Of a stretch of DNA of 64,000 nucleotides, positions 45,561-56,341 are shown in pieces. The number at the start of each line of letters is the position of its first letter. Within the stretch, counting starts at the first letter, position 1. The notes beneath the pieces are model-generated. The model saw only the letters and a program-made list of their open reading frames with translations. It ran no database searches and was not told the origin of the DNA. The DNA comes from Ectobius pallidus (Eukaryota > Arthropoda > Insecta > Blattodea > Ectobiidae): assembly GCA_964059195.1 (NCBI GenBank), contig CAXKWD010000006.1, forward strand, positions 133,220,539-133,284,538, in the 5' to 3' direction. The position numbers were made by a program, and so were the translations under genes.

Positions 45561-46882
45561 TGTTTTTGAAAATACTTAATCCCTTTTTACATAGAATTAT
45601 CAATTCCAAATCACAGAATATATTGTTGCCAAATGGTATCAGGTGGGCTTGGAAAAAACAATTGAAATGCACTTTTGACAAATAAGAGAAGTTATCAAAA
45701 TAATTCATGTTATAAATAAATATTACAGAATGAAATCCAGTAAAATAATGGAATCACATAACTTTCTCTACTCTGGACATAGAGAAAACAAAACGAGGTA
45801 TGGTAATGTGTATATTATAGAAATATAAGTGTATTTTTTTCTGTTTACTGTTTTCTGTTAAGCTTAGTTCTTGGAACTAAAAACCATTGCCCATAGACGA
45901 GGGGGAGAGAATCTGAGATGAAAATAATTAACCAACATGTAATGTGTCATAGTCATAATAGTTTCAAATACAAAATAATTTACTTAATGAGCTCCTTATT
46001 ACACGTTGAGAAATAATTTATTTTTTGCGAACTATTCACACTTTTGAGATTAATTTTACTATAACGTATTAAATAAAATTATCAGCTGATATAATTTGTA
46101 CTACCTTTCTTCTAATTCCATAAATTGCATTTTTCTTTAAGGAATTACATTGAACGTTTGATACATTCTCCAAAATAAATTAATAGATATAAATAACTTA
46201 GGCAGTATAAATCAGTACGATGAACTTCTCTTATCGGTGACTGACATGCAATAATCCATGAATAGCTCTAGACAGTTTATTTATATAAATAGTTGGCTAT
46301 ATATAGTTGTTTGTTTCCCAAGAATAGAAGCGCGACTTCTCGAAACAGTTTTCATGAGAACGTTCGTCTGGGCCTGTTCATATCGATTGCAATGTCCCCC
46401 ACATCGGAGTTCGCTTCCCTCCCGTCATATGAATGTAATTGGCATTTATTTACAGACGCCATGTTTATTACGTCAGAGTATTGTGACTCATAGCATAGGG
46501 ATGGGTATAGCGCAGGGAGTTTCTCCCATTCATTCATAATACTCCAGACGCACAGCGTAACAAATTGAGCTCTTTTCTTTTTTTAATTGCATTTTGTAAT
46601 TATCTTCCTATTTTTTAATCGAGCTTATATCAGTTCAGAATAGAAGGAAAGATACGTTTGTATGAGTCAGTGATGGTAACATATATCTTAGGTAGTAACT
46701 ACGGTCGTATTATCGTTTACTTACTCGAGAACTTGAAGATTTTTGTGAGCTGCACACTTTGACATATGCTTTTCCTTACCAACAGCTGAATCTACCCAGC
46801 GGATATTGGAGGTAAATACCTGATAAGTAGACCCCAGATTTTTATGTGGTATCAAATTGAGAAAAAACGGTAGTAAGCAAGG
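45561..46882. other. AT-rich non-coding DNA
   Basis: No gene supported. Overlapping frames at 46258-46539 on both strands show no family signature. Confidence 0.45.
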
Positions 46883-47179
46883 TTAGCGTTTACTATAGTT
46901 CGCATCTGTGTTTTTACACGAAGTGTTCCAAGGAGTTGTGCGGACCGTAGCTTGCATACCAATACTCCCGTCTGGTATATGAGCCATTTTCCCCGCGCAA
47001 ACTATATTCACATATTCTAGGCGAGTGGCAGTTTGGCTAGGAATAGTGATATTAGTGTTAGTGACATGTAGAGCTAAATTTGTGGCAGTTAAGTTAGGAG
47101 TATTGATATTAGTGGCATGTAGAACTAGGTTGGTGGCAGTTAGATTAGGAACAGTGATATTAGTGTTGATCACCATCAA
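46883..47179 (-). CDS. Hypothetical small ORF with in-frame repeats
   Basis: The 98-codon minus frame is not recognised. Its N-terminal half is a repeat of about 17-19 residues (LTATNLVLHATN, then LTATNLALHVTN, then TATRLEY) encoded by a minisatellite whose units are 51 and 57 bp, both multiples of three. The C-terminal half is non-repetitive and contains three cysteines. The frame begins about 20 bp from an E-box (TCACGTGA, 47201-47208) that would lie upstream on the minus strand. Frame-preserving units could mean coding selection, or be coincidence in a minisatellite. No splice sites or homology support it. Confidence 0.2.
   Translation of the reverse strand: MMVINTNITVPNLTATNLVLHATNINTPNLTATNLALHVTNTNITIPSQTATRLEYVNIVCAGKMAHIPDGSIGMQATVRTTPWNTSCKNTDANYSKR
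47025..47170. repeat. Minisatellite, 51/57-bp units
   Basis: Units start at 47025, 47082 and 47133 with GTGGCAGTT, then GTTAGGA-like and TGATATTAGTG phrases. The first unit is 6 bp longer than the second; the third is partial. Confidence 0.8.
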
Positions 47180-47194
47180 GTTTACAGCCCTGTT

Positions 47195-47300
47195 TCTGGA
47201 TCACGTGACCCAATGACTCCTCCCCTCCCACAGCTGAGCAGACGATTCTCGTGAATGCGCATCACTCCATACCGCCAACTTGGGTTAATTTTGTGTGAAC
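47195..47300. promoter_or_regulatory. GC-richer patch with E-box and CCAAT
   Basis: GGATCACGTGACCCAATGAC holds a palindromic E-box TCACGTGA next to a CCAAT. CCTCCCCTCCCACAGCTG follows. It could serve the minus-strand frame at 47179, but function is inferred from motifs only. Confidence 0.25.
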
Positions 47301-47337
47301 TTCTTAACGATTTTACTTACATTTGAAATATTCCTAT

Positions 47338-47741
47338 AGTGCAGTTACTCATTGGATGGCCAGTCGGCTTCAAAGGTTTCGGTGTTTCTTTATGTTAATT
47401 GATCTGACTAAATCGGTCTTGGGCATCCGCTTTCCAAAACAAAAGCAACGTTGCAATATTCTCTCATTGTTATCAGTTATCACTGACCTCAGTTCTTCCT
47501 TCGCTTTATTCAATTTACACATGTTATTGTTTACTGTAACTTGATCTTGCAACCACGCATTTCACTCCATGCGGAGTAGACGAGTAGCTGTCAAAATCGC
47601 CACAGGACATTCTTAGATTTTGATTGGCTGGGGTAACTAGCTGATTGGTGCGGTAAAAACAAAGAACACGGGTTGAGCTGTCGGCAAACTTTTCCTCCTA
47701 ACGAAAGGAAGCCGCCTGGGTATGCAATGAGTAACTGGACT
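47338..47741 (-). mobile_element. MITE family M1, copy C
   Basis: A 404-bp copy in the opposite orientation to A and B. Ends are AGTGCAGTTACTCATTG and CAATGAGTAACTGGACT. The interior is collinear with A/B, for example the reverse complement of GCCGACAGCTCAACCC and of GCCAATCAAAATCTAAGAAT. Flanks TAT (before) and TAT (after) may be a 3-bp target duplication. It is diverged from A/B by several substitutions and small indels. The 73- and 60-codon frames inside are by-products. Confidence 0.85.
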
Positions 47742-49104
47742 TATACAAGGAAAAGTTCCTTTATAAATTTAGCAGGTTCTGGAAAACAAGATAACATGAA
47801 ATTTGGCCTTTTTCGTAAAGAAAAGATGTAAAAACCCCAGATATTATTAAATAAACTCTCAAGATTAACTTAACAAAAAAAGGTTCAAATTATTATCAAC
47901 CTCTTAGAAAATACTTTAGCTTAAATTTCGAAAAAAATGTCAATAAATTTGTCACAAACACATTTTCCATAGGCAGACGCGTATGTATATGACGCGAGCT
48001 AACAGTTAAAAGTGCTTATTTTACCTTCGGCTGTCTAAAATAGTATTATTTTAACTTATTATTTGTAGCAAAATTTCTATAATTTTATCAGCGTAATAAA
48101 TTATCTTACAAGTCGGTGATAAGAGCAAAAGGCGTTGAGGATGCAAGTGGCCCGCGGACCCCCAGTTATACCATGTTCATGTAGGCTTAATAAATGAAAA
48201 ATATGCATTTTAGCTCCAACTAGAGGCTAGGTTAGAAGATGAAGTCACACAGGAGACGACGGTCAGGACTTGAAGCCCTGGAAATTGTCGACTGGATAGT
48301 ACCATCATGAACTGCCTTACGCATAAAAGGTTATCACACAGACAATAGAAAGTATACCGTATGTTGACAATTAATTTTCTGCACATCCAAAATTAAAAAT
48401 GCAGACTGGTGTCTATTACTGACATATTCTCTGAATTAGAGCTTATATGGAATTTACTTCTTACGTAGACCTTTTCCACATACAAATGCGAATGTCGGCT
48501 ACCTACAATAGACTTGAGTGATTAAGTACTGTAAACTCCATTGTGAGAAAATGACATGGGAATATATTGTTTTGTCAATATGTTGCTTTCGTGTAAAGTA
48601 CTTACAAACTTTGTCATCATGTGTACTTAATAACCACTTCTTATCTGAAGAGTACTTCAGTATGCAAATTGCATTTTCAGTATCTTGTGTCTGAATTAAA
48701 CATTTATCTCGTTTACATTTTCATATTGACAAAGCGGTTACGTGTTTATTACCCATACTCCACACGGGTGTTTTAAATGTATGCCTTGCTATTAATTCTT
48801 CCTTAACTACAGTGTCAAGTTTTATTTATGCATGAAAATGTTCTTGGCGAACATTGCTAGTACGGTACTTCTTTTACATAATTTTACTATGAAGTGGCAT
48901 TTATTTATCTGAACAGATAGGTTACAGTGACTCAAGTTAAACATTGAACTGCGCAAAATCGTAATTTCTGACCGCGCAACTATATAAGGGAAAAGTGTGA
49001 GTTCTGGCAGGTGTATGAGCTGTTTGGGAATAATAATTAGGTGTTATATTTTTAAAAGTTTACTATGAAGACGTTTGTTTAAATAATGTGATGATTTAAA
49101 TTAG
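47742..49104. other. AT-rich non-coding DNA
   Basis: No gene supported. A GC-rich phrase near 48150 (GTGGCCCGCGGACCCCCAGTT) may be a relic of a hAT-like end. Confidence 0.5.
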
Positions 49105-49140
49105 TGTTTTTTTGTTTTTTTTGTTTTTTTGTTTTTTAAT
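49105..49140. repeat. T-rich low-complexity tract (TTTTTTG)n
   Basis: T runs of 6-8 are interrupted by single G at near-regular spacing. Confidence 0.85.
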
Positions 49141-49368
49141 TTTAACTTTGTTTATATAGGTTTAACGTCGTCTATTTATATAGGTTTCAGCGTCGTCATA
49201 TTGCGTGTTAGGTTCTTTGGATAAATGAACAGGCCTTTTAACAATTTGATGTGTAGCCGGCTGCAAGAAGAATGGGCCGAATCTTATTCGATAGAAAATT
49301 AAAGTTCTTTGAGGCGGTTCACATAATATGAATTTAGTCATTGCTGTAATGTTTGTTCATTGACAACT

Positions 49369-49392
49369 ACGCCTTCTGTAGGCCTACAGAAG
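49369..49392. repeat. Perfect 20-bp palindrome around TAGGCCTA
   Basis: CTTCTGTAGGCCTACAGAAG is self-complementary throughout, centred on one copy of the over-represented octamer at 49379-49386. Confidence 0.85.
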
Positions 49393-49715
49393 ATTGTGAG
49401 ATGTTTTGTCTGTATTCTACCCAGTGGTGTAGCCTCCGGCTGTGGGACTCTGGGTCAACTAGGGTCAAATAAAAAATCGCTAAGATTTTCGGGTCTCTCA
49501 AGGTTGATTTTCTCCAAATTATTTCTTTACAACTTCGCCCAGTCGGTCGTTCCAAAATACATAATTATAGTAAATATCATTCAATATTTATTGTAATTGT
49601 ATATAAAATGTACTTCTGTATTTGTAATTTTGAATTTCTTACTTAATTTTTTTTTTTGTAAAAATTTCTTAACTGTTTTTAGTTTATGTATATAATTTGT
49701 ATGTATATTCATAGA

Positions 49716-50006
49716 AGGGGTATGCCGTAGCGTAGAGGTTGAGGCGCTGTGCTACAAACTGGAAGGTCGCGGGTTCGATTCCCGATGAGGTCATGGAATT
49801 TTTCAATTGGCCTAATCCTTTTGGTGGTCCTGGGGTCGACTCAGCCTCTAACAGAAATGAGTACCAGGAGCAGTCCAGGGGGTACAGGTGGCCGGTGCGT
49901 AGGGTTGACAACCTTACCACCTTCATGTGCCGAATGTCTAACATCTGGGAACCTCAACCTCCTGGAAGCCTCTGGGCCTCCATGGCCTGTATAGGGAACA
50001 CTTTAC
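49716..50006 (+). mobile_element. SINE-A, full length with 12-bp TSD
   Basis: The head GGGTATGCCGTAGCGTAGAG (A box slightly changed: TAGCGTAGAGG) is followed by a canonical B box GGTTCGATTCC. The body is collinear with the other copies, with GGTGGTCCTGGGGTCGACTC (a small deletion removes CACTATGG) and GGCCGGTGCGTAGGGTTGAC. The flank TATATTCATAGA (49704-49715 and 50007-50018) is a perfect 12-bp target duplication. Frames inside (78-92 codons, both strands) are by-products. Confidence 0.92.
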
Positions 50007-50018
50007 TATATTCATAGA

Positions 50019-50903
50019 TTTATCTGTTCTCTCTTATTTAATAGATATGATATTACAACCCTTAAACACGAGACTGGATAATAATCGGAGGGCTTTCAAA
50101 GAAAGTACCAGTACGTATGTTAGGTGTATTCAAATTCATATATTAAGAAGAACTGTGAAAGATCCCCGACAAAATCTATATTTTTTTTGTCATCAAATAT
50201 TACTTCGGTTCTACCGGAGATGGAATCCGGGCCATAGCACTATGCCTGTACATAAACTATTTTCATATTGTGTGGTGTAAAAGGCTGTAGGCCTATTTCA
50301 AGCTCATTGAAATTACAGTCACTATCTATGGAAGTCGGCGAGCTGTATTAAACAAATGAATTTGGTTTTAATTAATAATCATATTCAACAACCAGTAAGA
50401 CTACTTAGCGGATCTAATAGTGAACATGCTACATGCGGTATGTTTTCCTGTAGTTTATTTGCGTTGATTCCTGATTCGCTGCAATAATATCCTCTGCTCT
50501 GAAGCGTTTTTTTCTCTTGCCAGTTACTCATTATGGAATTTACAATATTTTCTGAACAAAAGCTTGTATAATCTATACGGCAGCCGAGGATCGCAATGAA
50601 TGTATAATTACCAACAGGAAATTGCTAGGGTAGTCGATGTATGAGGACGAAGCTGACGAGATCTTTTATTTGGCTCCCTAAGGAAGAGCTTTGTTTTATT
50701 AATACCGTATAACGTATAACGCAGTTTTGATTAAAAACCATGAGCCCAGACCATAGGATGTTCGCGTTTGTTATAGGCGAGATGAAATTGATGAAAATAA
50801 CACAATATACAGCGTATCTTTTCATTTATTCGAGGTACCGTATTAGCCGTTGTAGCGAACAACAGCCCTTACAGGAGTAACTTATGCGATAGAGTCAGAT
50901 ATA
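50019..50903. other. AT-rich non-coding DNA
   Basis: No gene supported. TAGGCCTA is at 50288-50295. Confidence 0.5.
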
Positions 50904-51302
50904 CGAGAGTCGTCAAGAAAGTAAAGTACGATCTGGCATAACTAAATAATAACGAAAGATGTCAACACAAAACTTTATTTAGAAAGATACAGTAAAGTTC
51001 CCGCACGAAATCTGTGCTGATTGCCTATGTCTTTGGACTATGTTTTCGTGGGGACTGTAGCGTCGATTGTCCTGCTACCTACCTACCTTCCTACCTCTCT
51101 CGCACAACAGTACCTCCCTTTCTATTTGTAAAGGCCAAGCTACCTCTCTCTCTCTCTCGCAAAATAGCATGTCTCTCTCTAGCGAGTAACTGTCTCATCG
51201 GCACAGATATCGTGCGAGATCTTTACCTTACTGTGATTCTCAACGTAATCGCCATTGCTGTCAAGGCATTTATTGTAACGTGGTACCACTTTTTCAATGC
51301 CG
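50904..51302 (-). pseudogene. mariner-like transposase C-terminus and element end
   Basis: On the minus strand the segment from 51302 encodes GIEKVVPRYNKCLDSNGDYV and EN before losing similarity. The pattern (V/L)xRYxKCLxxxGDYVE is the usual C-terminal end of insect mariner-type DD34D transposases. It is followed by a 3' non-coding part ending CTTTACTTTCTTGACGACTC TCGTA, a mariner-like terminal repeat next to a TA. The catalytic core and other end are missing and a CT-rich insertion has expanded, so this is a dead 3' fragment. The plus-strand 105-codon frame at 51014-51331 is its shadow. Confidence 0.6.
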
Positions 51303-52375
51303 ATGTTATACTTTGCCATCTAAGTATATGAGAATAAATGAGGGCTAAGATTTTTTTACCGTCTTATTGCATGGTATCACTATATTTCTGTTTTATGCAT
51401 CCATAAAAATATGATAATATCAAAGATATTGAGATTAACTCGTAATAGAAGTTTAAATTTAGTTGTAAATTAAGGAAAATATTTGTAAATATGTACATTA
51501 CTTAGGGCTAATATTCACAGCATTTTATCGTATAGTATTCAGGCTATTCGTTGTTTCACGCATAATTTGGGTACAGCAAGAATGGGGTTGAAATTCAGTA
51601 TGTCCAAGAAGATAAATTATATGTGCTGCAACTTGTAATGATTTATCGGTGGATTCGATCGAAATTTTGTAATAAACTATATTTGTATTCCCGTTATCAT
51701 ATGGTTATATCATGAGTCCAGTAAATTTAGGGTAAAATTTCAGATAGTTGCAATAGATATATTCTATCAATTAACTCCAAAACGTTTTACAGAACAATAA
51801 GAGGTTTATACAGAATGCTGTAGATACCTTAATAATGTACCAGGAAATGAGTGCTTCGATAAGAATGCAACTTGTTTAATAGTAAAAGCCTTTTATTTAC
51901 ACAATGTGATGCAGTTTAAATGCTTGTGTCAAGAGGAAGATTCGAGCGACTGATAGAGTAAACTATTACCACATCAACTTGGACTTTGAACTAGCAAAAA
52001 CCAATATTAACGACTTTTCTATGAACTGAATCGACGACCTTGTAGCGGAGAGGTAGTGGTTAGACGAGTTGGGACAAAGGAGATATAAACAGTGTTCCAT
52101 GACGTCACAGTCCATTCCCATCATCTTCGGATATTTAATGCACAGACAACCAGTTTTTATAGTCCTCTGTACAATGCCAGCACACATGTTCTTCGCTTCA
52201 GCAACGAGAAGTAAAGAGTGGCGAACAATCGGAGAAAACTCTATGAATCACAAGAAGACCGATGAAGGGTTCATGTAACATTCAAGTGTTCTCCCAATAT
52301 TTTCTCTCCTCGTTATTTACAGAGATTAGGGATATTACTGATATTGTATCAGTAAATATGGATACTTCAACGTAT
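51303..52375. other. AT-rich non-coding DNA
   Basis: No gene supported. A phrase at about 52040 (TTGTAGCGGAGAGGTAGTGG) resembles a Pol III A-box region, but no B box follows. Confidence 0.45.
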
Positions 52376-52380
52376 CAATA

Positions 52381-52565
52381 TTGCCGTCCCCATGGCTGAG
52401 TCGTTCGACCGCTCGCCTGTCTCCGCAAGGACCCGGGATCGAATCTCGGTGGATCCACGTGGAATTTGTGGTGAAGAAAATGGGGTTGGACAGGTTTTCT
52501 CGGGATGCTCCTGATTCCTCTGTCACGTATCATTCCAACGTTGCTCCATTCACCATAATATGACC
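52381..52565 (+). mobile_element. tRNA-headed SINE (family D)
   Basis: The head CCGTCCCCATGGCTGAGTCG has an A box TGGCTGAGTCG and a B box GGGATCGAATCTC 35-40 bp later, as in a tRNA. The body reads GGATCCACGTGGAATTTGTG, GAAGAAAATGGGGTTGGACA, GGTTTTCTCGGGATGCTCC and CATTCCAACGTTGCTCCATT. It is the only copy here, so its ends are approximate. Frames on both strands are by-products. Confidence 0.7.
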
Positions 52566-52775
52566 ATTGGTTGCAATAAAGGATTATTAATATTTCAATA
52601 CTTATGTATTGACAAGCTGTTTCCATAAGTATTAAGCTATCGATCATTTTCTTCCGATATTTTTAAAATACGATTACAAAAAGAACCGAATAAATGAGTG
52701 CTAACAATGATTCTCAAGAAGTAAAGGTAGCATTATAATTATAGTTGTACAATCAAGCCCCATACCAAAGCCGAT

Positions 52776-52804
52776 AAAATAAATAAATAAATAAATAAAT
52801 AAAT
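52776..52804. repeat. (AAAT)n microsatellite
   Basis: About seven AAAT units. Confidence 0.92.
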
Positions 52805-53942
52805 GAATAAGCAAACTACCCCCATTAAAAAAATACTAATTACTAGTTTGAATATTTTACATGGTTCCAAGTAATTTGTAAAAAAACATTGTTAAAACAG
52901 ACTAAATATTTAGGAGTATTTCAACTGATTGTAAACCTTAACGGCTGTAACAAACAACAGCCAAACCGACGAACTAAATTGTTTGTTACTAGAAGAGCCA
53001 GAGCAACGATTGGCTAAAACACAGGGAACCAAAACAAAAAATCGCGTGGGAAATTCAAATTATATCGATAAATTCCGGATATTTTGGAACGCTTCCGAGT
53101 AAATTCAGTGATCGCCTGTGACAATACCTACTGTTAATTTTAATTATGTTGCGGAAATTATAATAAAGTAATAAAACTAACTTAAGATAGCAGTTTTTCA
53201 AAACTGAATCTTTGTCGGCAGTTTCAGAAATCTGGTCTGGCGACCGGAAATTTCGTGCCCTGATTTAGTGGAGAATGCACTTTATATTAACACGACTGCC
53301 GGATGAAAATTTAAATGTTCTCCCTTATTTATTGCTAACAACTCCAGTATTGCTTTGCGGGTCTTGGTTTGATAAACCGCAGTAGAGTTTATTGCGCAGC
53401 TGAATGATGTGTGTTACACAGAGGATCAGGCTTCAGAGTGTAATTGGATTGAAAACTCACTGGTCTGTTGCTAAATTCGTCTGCAGCAGTAACAGTCGTA
53501 GCTTTGCCTTTGCCCGTATCGATTGGCCGTAAAACATGTGAATGACATTAAAACCCAAGTGGCAGTGTATTAGCTGGTCTCCAGGGAAAGTCCCTCTGTA
53601 GAACCGGGGCACAGGATTGCTAACTCATGTAAGCGTAGTCTCTACTTACGGGATTACTTGGAGGCCGGGAACAAACTCCCTTAAGCTCAATCAGACTTCA
53701 AAATGCAACGCAGGACTTCATAAGCGTAGTCAGGCGTAACCCCTAAATAAAAGAATGAAATTTTCTAAAAAGTCTGATGTGATACACTTGCGTAATTTTC
53801 TCTACTGGAGACATGCACAATACAACATCAAAATCTGACTTAGAATATAAGGCCGCATTGCAGGGAGTTGTTTACGTCTCGTGCAAAGGTGTATTTTCGC
53901 CAGACAAGGCATAAATGGCTGCTTTTAACTACCCTTCATAGA
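52805..53942. other. AT-rich non-coding DNA
   Basis: No gene or bounded element supported. Confidence 0.5.
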
Positions 53943-53950
53943 ATTTTTAC
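53943..53950. repeat. 8-bp target-site duplication, left
   Basis: ATTTTTAC, repeated exactly at 54348-54355, brackets the MITE at 53951-54347. Confidence 0.92.
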
Positions 53951-54347
53951 TAGGGATGGGTCCTCGATAGTTTCGATAACTCGATACTCTCGATACTTGC
54001 ATGGTATCGGCATCGAGCGATACTTCAGAAAACTCGCTCGGTACTTTTTCGATATTTTGGTCATTCTGCAATTCTGCAATTAAGTGAGAATGCTAGTATT
54101 TTTTAACAAAAACTTATAAGTGGGCTGAGTTTAAAAATAATTATAGGCTACTGATGATATTAAATTTTGTCTCATTAAATATGCTCACTTAATTTAGTTG
54201 GTATTACACAGTTCTATCAACTTTTAATTTTTAATGTACCTATTTATTGAAACTGGAAATGTTGATGATATCGAGTATCGAAGTATCGAGGGAAAAATCA
54301 TGTATCGGTATCGAGTATCGAGAAAATATGGTATCGACCCATCCCTA
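53951..54347. mobile_element. hAT-type MITE with perfect 8-bp TSD (397 bp)
   Basis: Ends TAGGGATGGGTC and GACCCATCCCTA are perfect inverted repeats over 12 bp. Both subterminal regions are packed with TATCGA, CGATAC and ATCGAG phrases in opposing orientation. The 8-bp duplication ATTTTTAC on both sides is intact. The core is AT-rich with no transposase. It belongs to the hAT superfamily by TSD length and terminus. The intact TSD implies the youngest DNA-transposon insertion of those dated here. A decayed relative may be at 6075. Confidence 0.9.
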
Positions 54348-54355
54348 ATTTTTAC
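54348..54355. repeat. 8-bp target-site duplication, right
   Basis: Exact copy of 53943-53950. Confidence 0.92.
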
Positions 54356-55587
54356 CAAAGTCTCTCTGGTTTGATTCCCGAACTAGACAAATTTATCCCT
54401 TAAACATTTCAAAATATAAGAATGATCCAGCAAGCCCTTTTCTTGTAAGCAGATAAGCATCCGTTTCTAAGAAGCATTGTAACATATAAGTCAAAACTAC
54501 GTCAAGTATAGTTCTCGTAAATGACCATGAACAACTTCCCTCTTGACACATTCCGAGACAATGTTCAAACTGTGTACAAAGCAAAGAACATGGGTGAAAA
54601 AACTCATGATTCCAAAGAGACTATGAAGGAATAATGTATTAAATTTGTGCCAGGTAGTGAAAGCAATTTCATGTTCAATTCTACATGCTTTCGTGTACAT
54701 GGAATTGCATAAATTACTGAGAGTTCTAAAGTAAAATACTTTATAAGCTATGAAGTATAATCGAAGACGAAAGTTTTTGGAAGTACTTCCTTTACAGCAC
54801 TAAAATGAACTTTGCATAATGCATAGTGTAAATATTTAAGCATGAATTATAAAAGCGATGTGCAAAAGAAAACACCAGACAACTGGTTCTTAGGTTTTGC
54901 ACCCAACAAGTTTGCGAAGTGGATTATTAAGGTGACGCGACAAGTTTATCGATCCTAGGGTTCACCTCTTCTCCCTAGTACCATGTTCCCCACATTATGA
55001 CTTCCATCCAAGATAACCAACGTAGGAATTTCATCTCTTCACTCAATACCACGACTACATGAATTAGTAATGAAATCATGGCATGTAAGGAAGTAAATAC
55101 AGGGCTATGCTGGGAAAATTACAATGCAGTTGTATGACTCAGGTAGGTATTTTACATAATCTATCAAAGGGGCAATCCAAGATAATGTCGGTGTAGCCTA
55201 TATTATATAACCTCGTTTTACGGGTACGCAATATTGAGCAAAGAATCTTGAAAGATAACATCGGTGTAGTCGAGTGTGATTTCCAGGAATCTTAAGACGC
55301 CAAATTATTATTGTACAGGACAATAAGTATTATCGGTTCTTTGCTGAGAATATGAGCTAGGAGCTAATGTTAAGTTTACACACTTCATCGTTCTCATATT
55401 GTCATGTGTGCTTTTGTCTTAGGGATTTTGTAAAGAATATTTGATACTTGGAGTAACTCACCACTTGAGACATGCATAGTTCACCCTCTTTAGAGATATA
55501 ACGAGACACTTTAGGCTAATCACTTCATTTAATACTTAAAGTATTCATCATTATTATGAACTCGTTAAAAATACATAAACAATAAAA
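54356..55587. other. AT-rich non-coding DNA
   Basis: No gene supported; small minus frames near 54393-54700 lack signatures. Confidence 0.5.
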
Positions 55588-55770
55588 AGTCGGCCTCGTT
55601 GGCACAGTCAGATTCATGTTGACTTTTTGAGCCCAAGATAGCGGGTTCGATCTTGGCCAGATCGATGGCATTTATTTTTGCATAAATGTAACAAGCCCAT
55701 GTCTGTAGATATAGAGGCCTGTAAAAGAAATTCGACCTCTTGGATATCTGTGTTGTTTTGGTCATTATTA
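55588..55770 (+). mobile_element. SINE-C, plus-strand copy
   Basis: The head GTCGGCCTCGTTGGCACAGT has an A-box-like TTGGCACAGTCAG; the B box is AGCGGGTTCGATCTTGG. The body has GATCGATGGCATTTATTTTT, CCCATGTCTGTAGATATAGA, GGCCTGTAAAAGAAATTCGA and TCTTGGATATCTG. Better preserved at the head than the copy at 37478. The minus frame at 55565-55774 is a by-product. Confidence 0.75.
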
Positions 55771-55999
55771 ACACATATTAACCCACAGATAAAATTTATA
55801 GCTGTCTAAATATAATTTTAGACCCACAAACAATAAATTAAAAGAAACAGTTGCAAATTTGTTACATTTCGACCCATAGAAACTCACAAAATATAAATAC
55901 AACTGTCCTAATTTGATTTCAGGTCTGTAGAGGCTACTGAAGTGAAAGAAATTAGAACAGAATAGATAACATTTATAAAGTAAATCACGGTTTAAGTTC

Positions 56000-56341
56000 A
56001 TGGACTTTTTTAAAAAAAGGATTCGATTGGGAAAACATGGAATTCGATTTTTGTTTGTTTGTTCCTGTATACCTAAGATATCTGTAAGAAGAAATACCTC
56101 TTGGGAATTTAAAAAATCGAAGACTAGATTACATGTTCTAAATTATAATACGTCAAAGATCAGAAATTTACCTGGCATACAGTTCATTATGCATATAATA
56201 AATGAAGCAGACTATTCTTTATCTACGAATAGAACTGATGTAACATACGTGTTGCAGTGGTGTAGAAAGAGAAAGTATAAGAAAATGTTACATTTCTATT
56301 ATGATCATTTTTTAAAAAACCTAGAAGTAGGCCTACAGTAA
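56000..56341 (+). other. Unrecognised 113-codon open frame
   Basis: The frame begins MDFFKKRIRLGKHGIRF and is rich in K, R, I, N and Y, as expected from AT-rich DNA. The C-terminal half (YVLQWCRKRKYKKMLHFYYD) is basic and aromatic. No domain, signal peptide, splice site or second copy is seen. It could be a chance frame or a piece of an unknown transposon protein. Confidence 0.18.

Noticed and set aside
47338..47741. hAT assignment of family M1 because the TIR contains CAGTTACTC
   Set aside because: Inverted complementarity begins 4 bp before CAG, and no 8-bp duplication exists at CAG in any of the three copies.
51014..51331. 105-codon plus-strand frame with hydrophobic segments
   Set aside because: The opposite strand encodes a mariner-like transposase tail in this interval, so the plus frame is a shadow.
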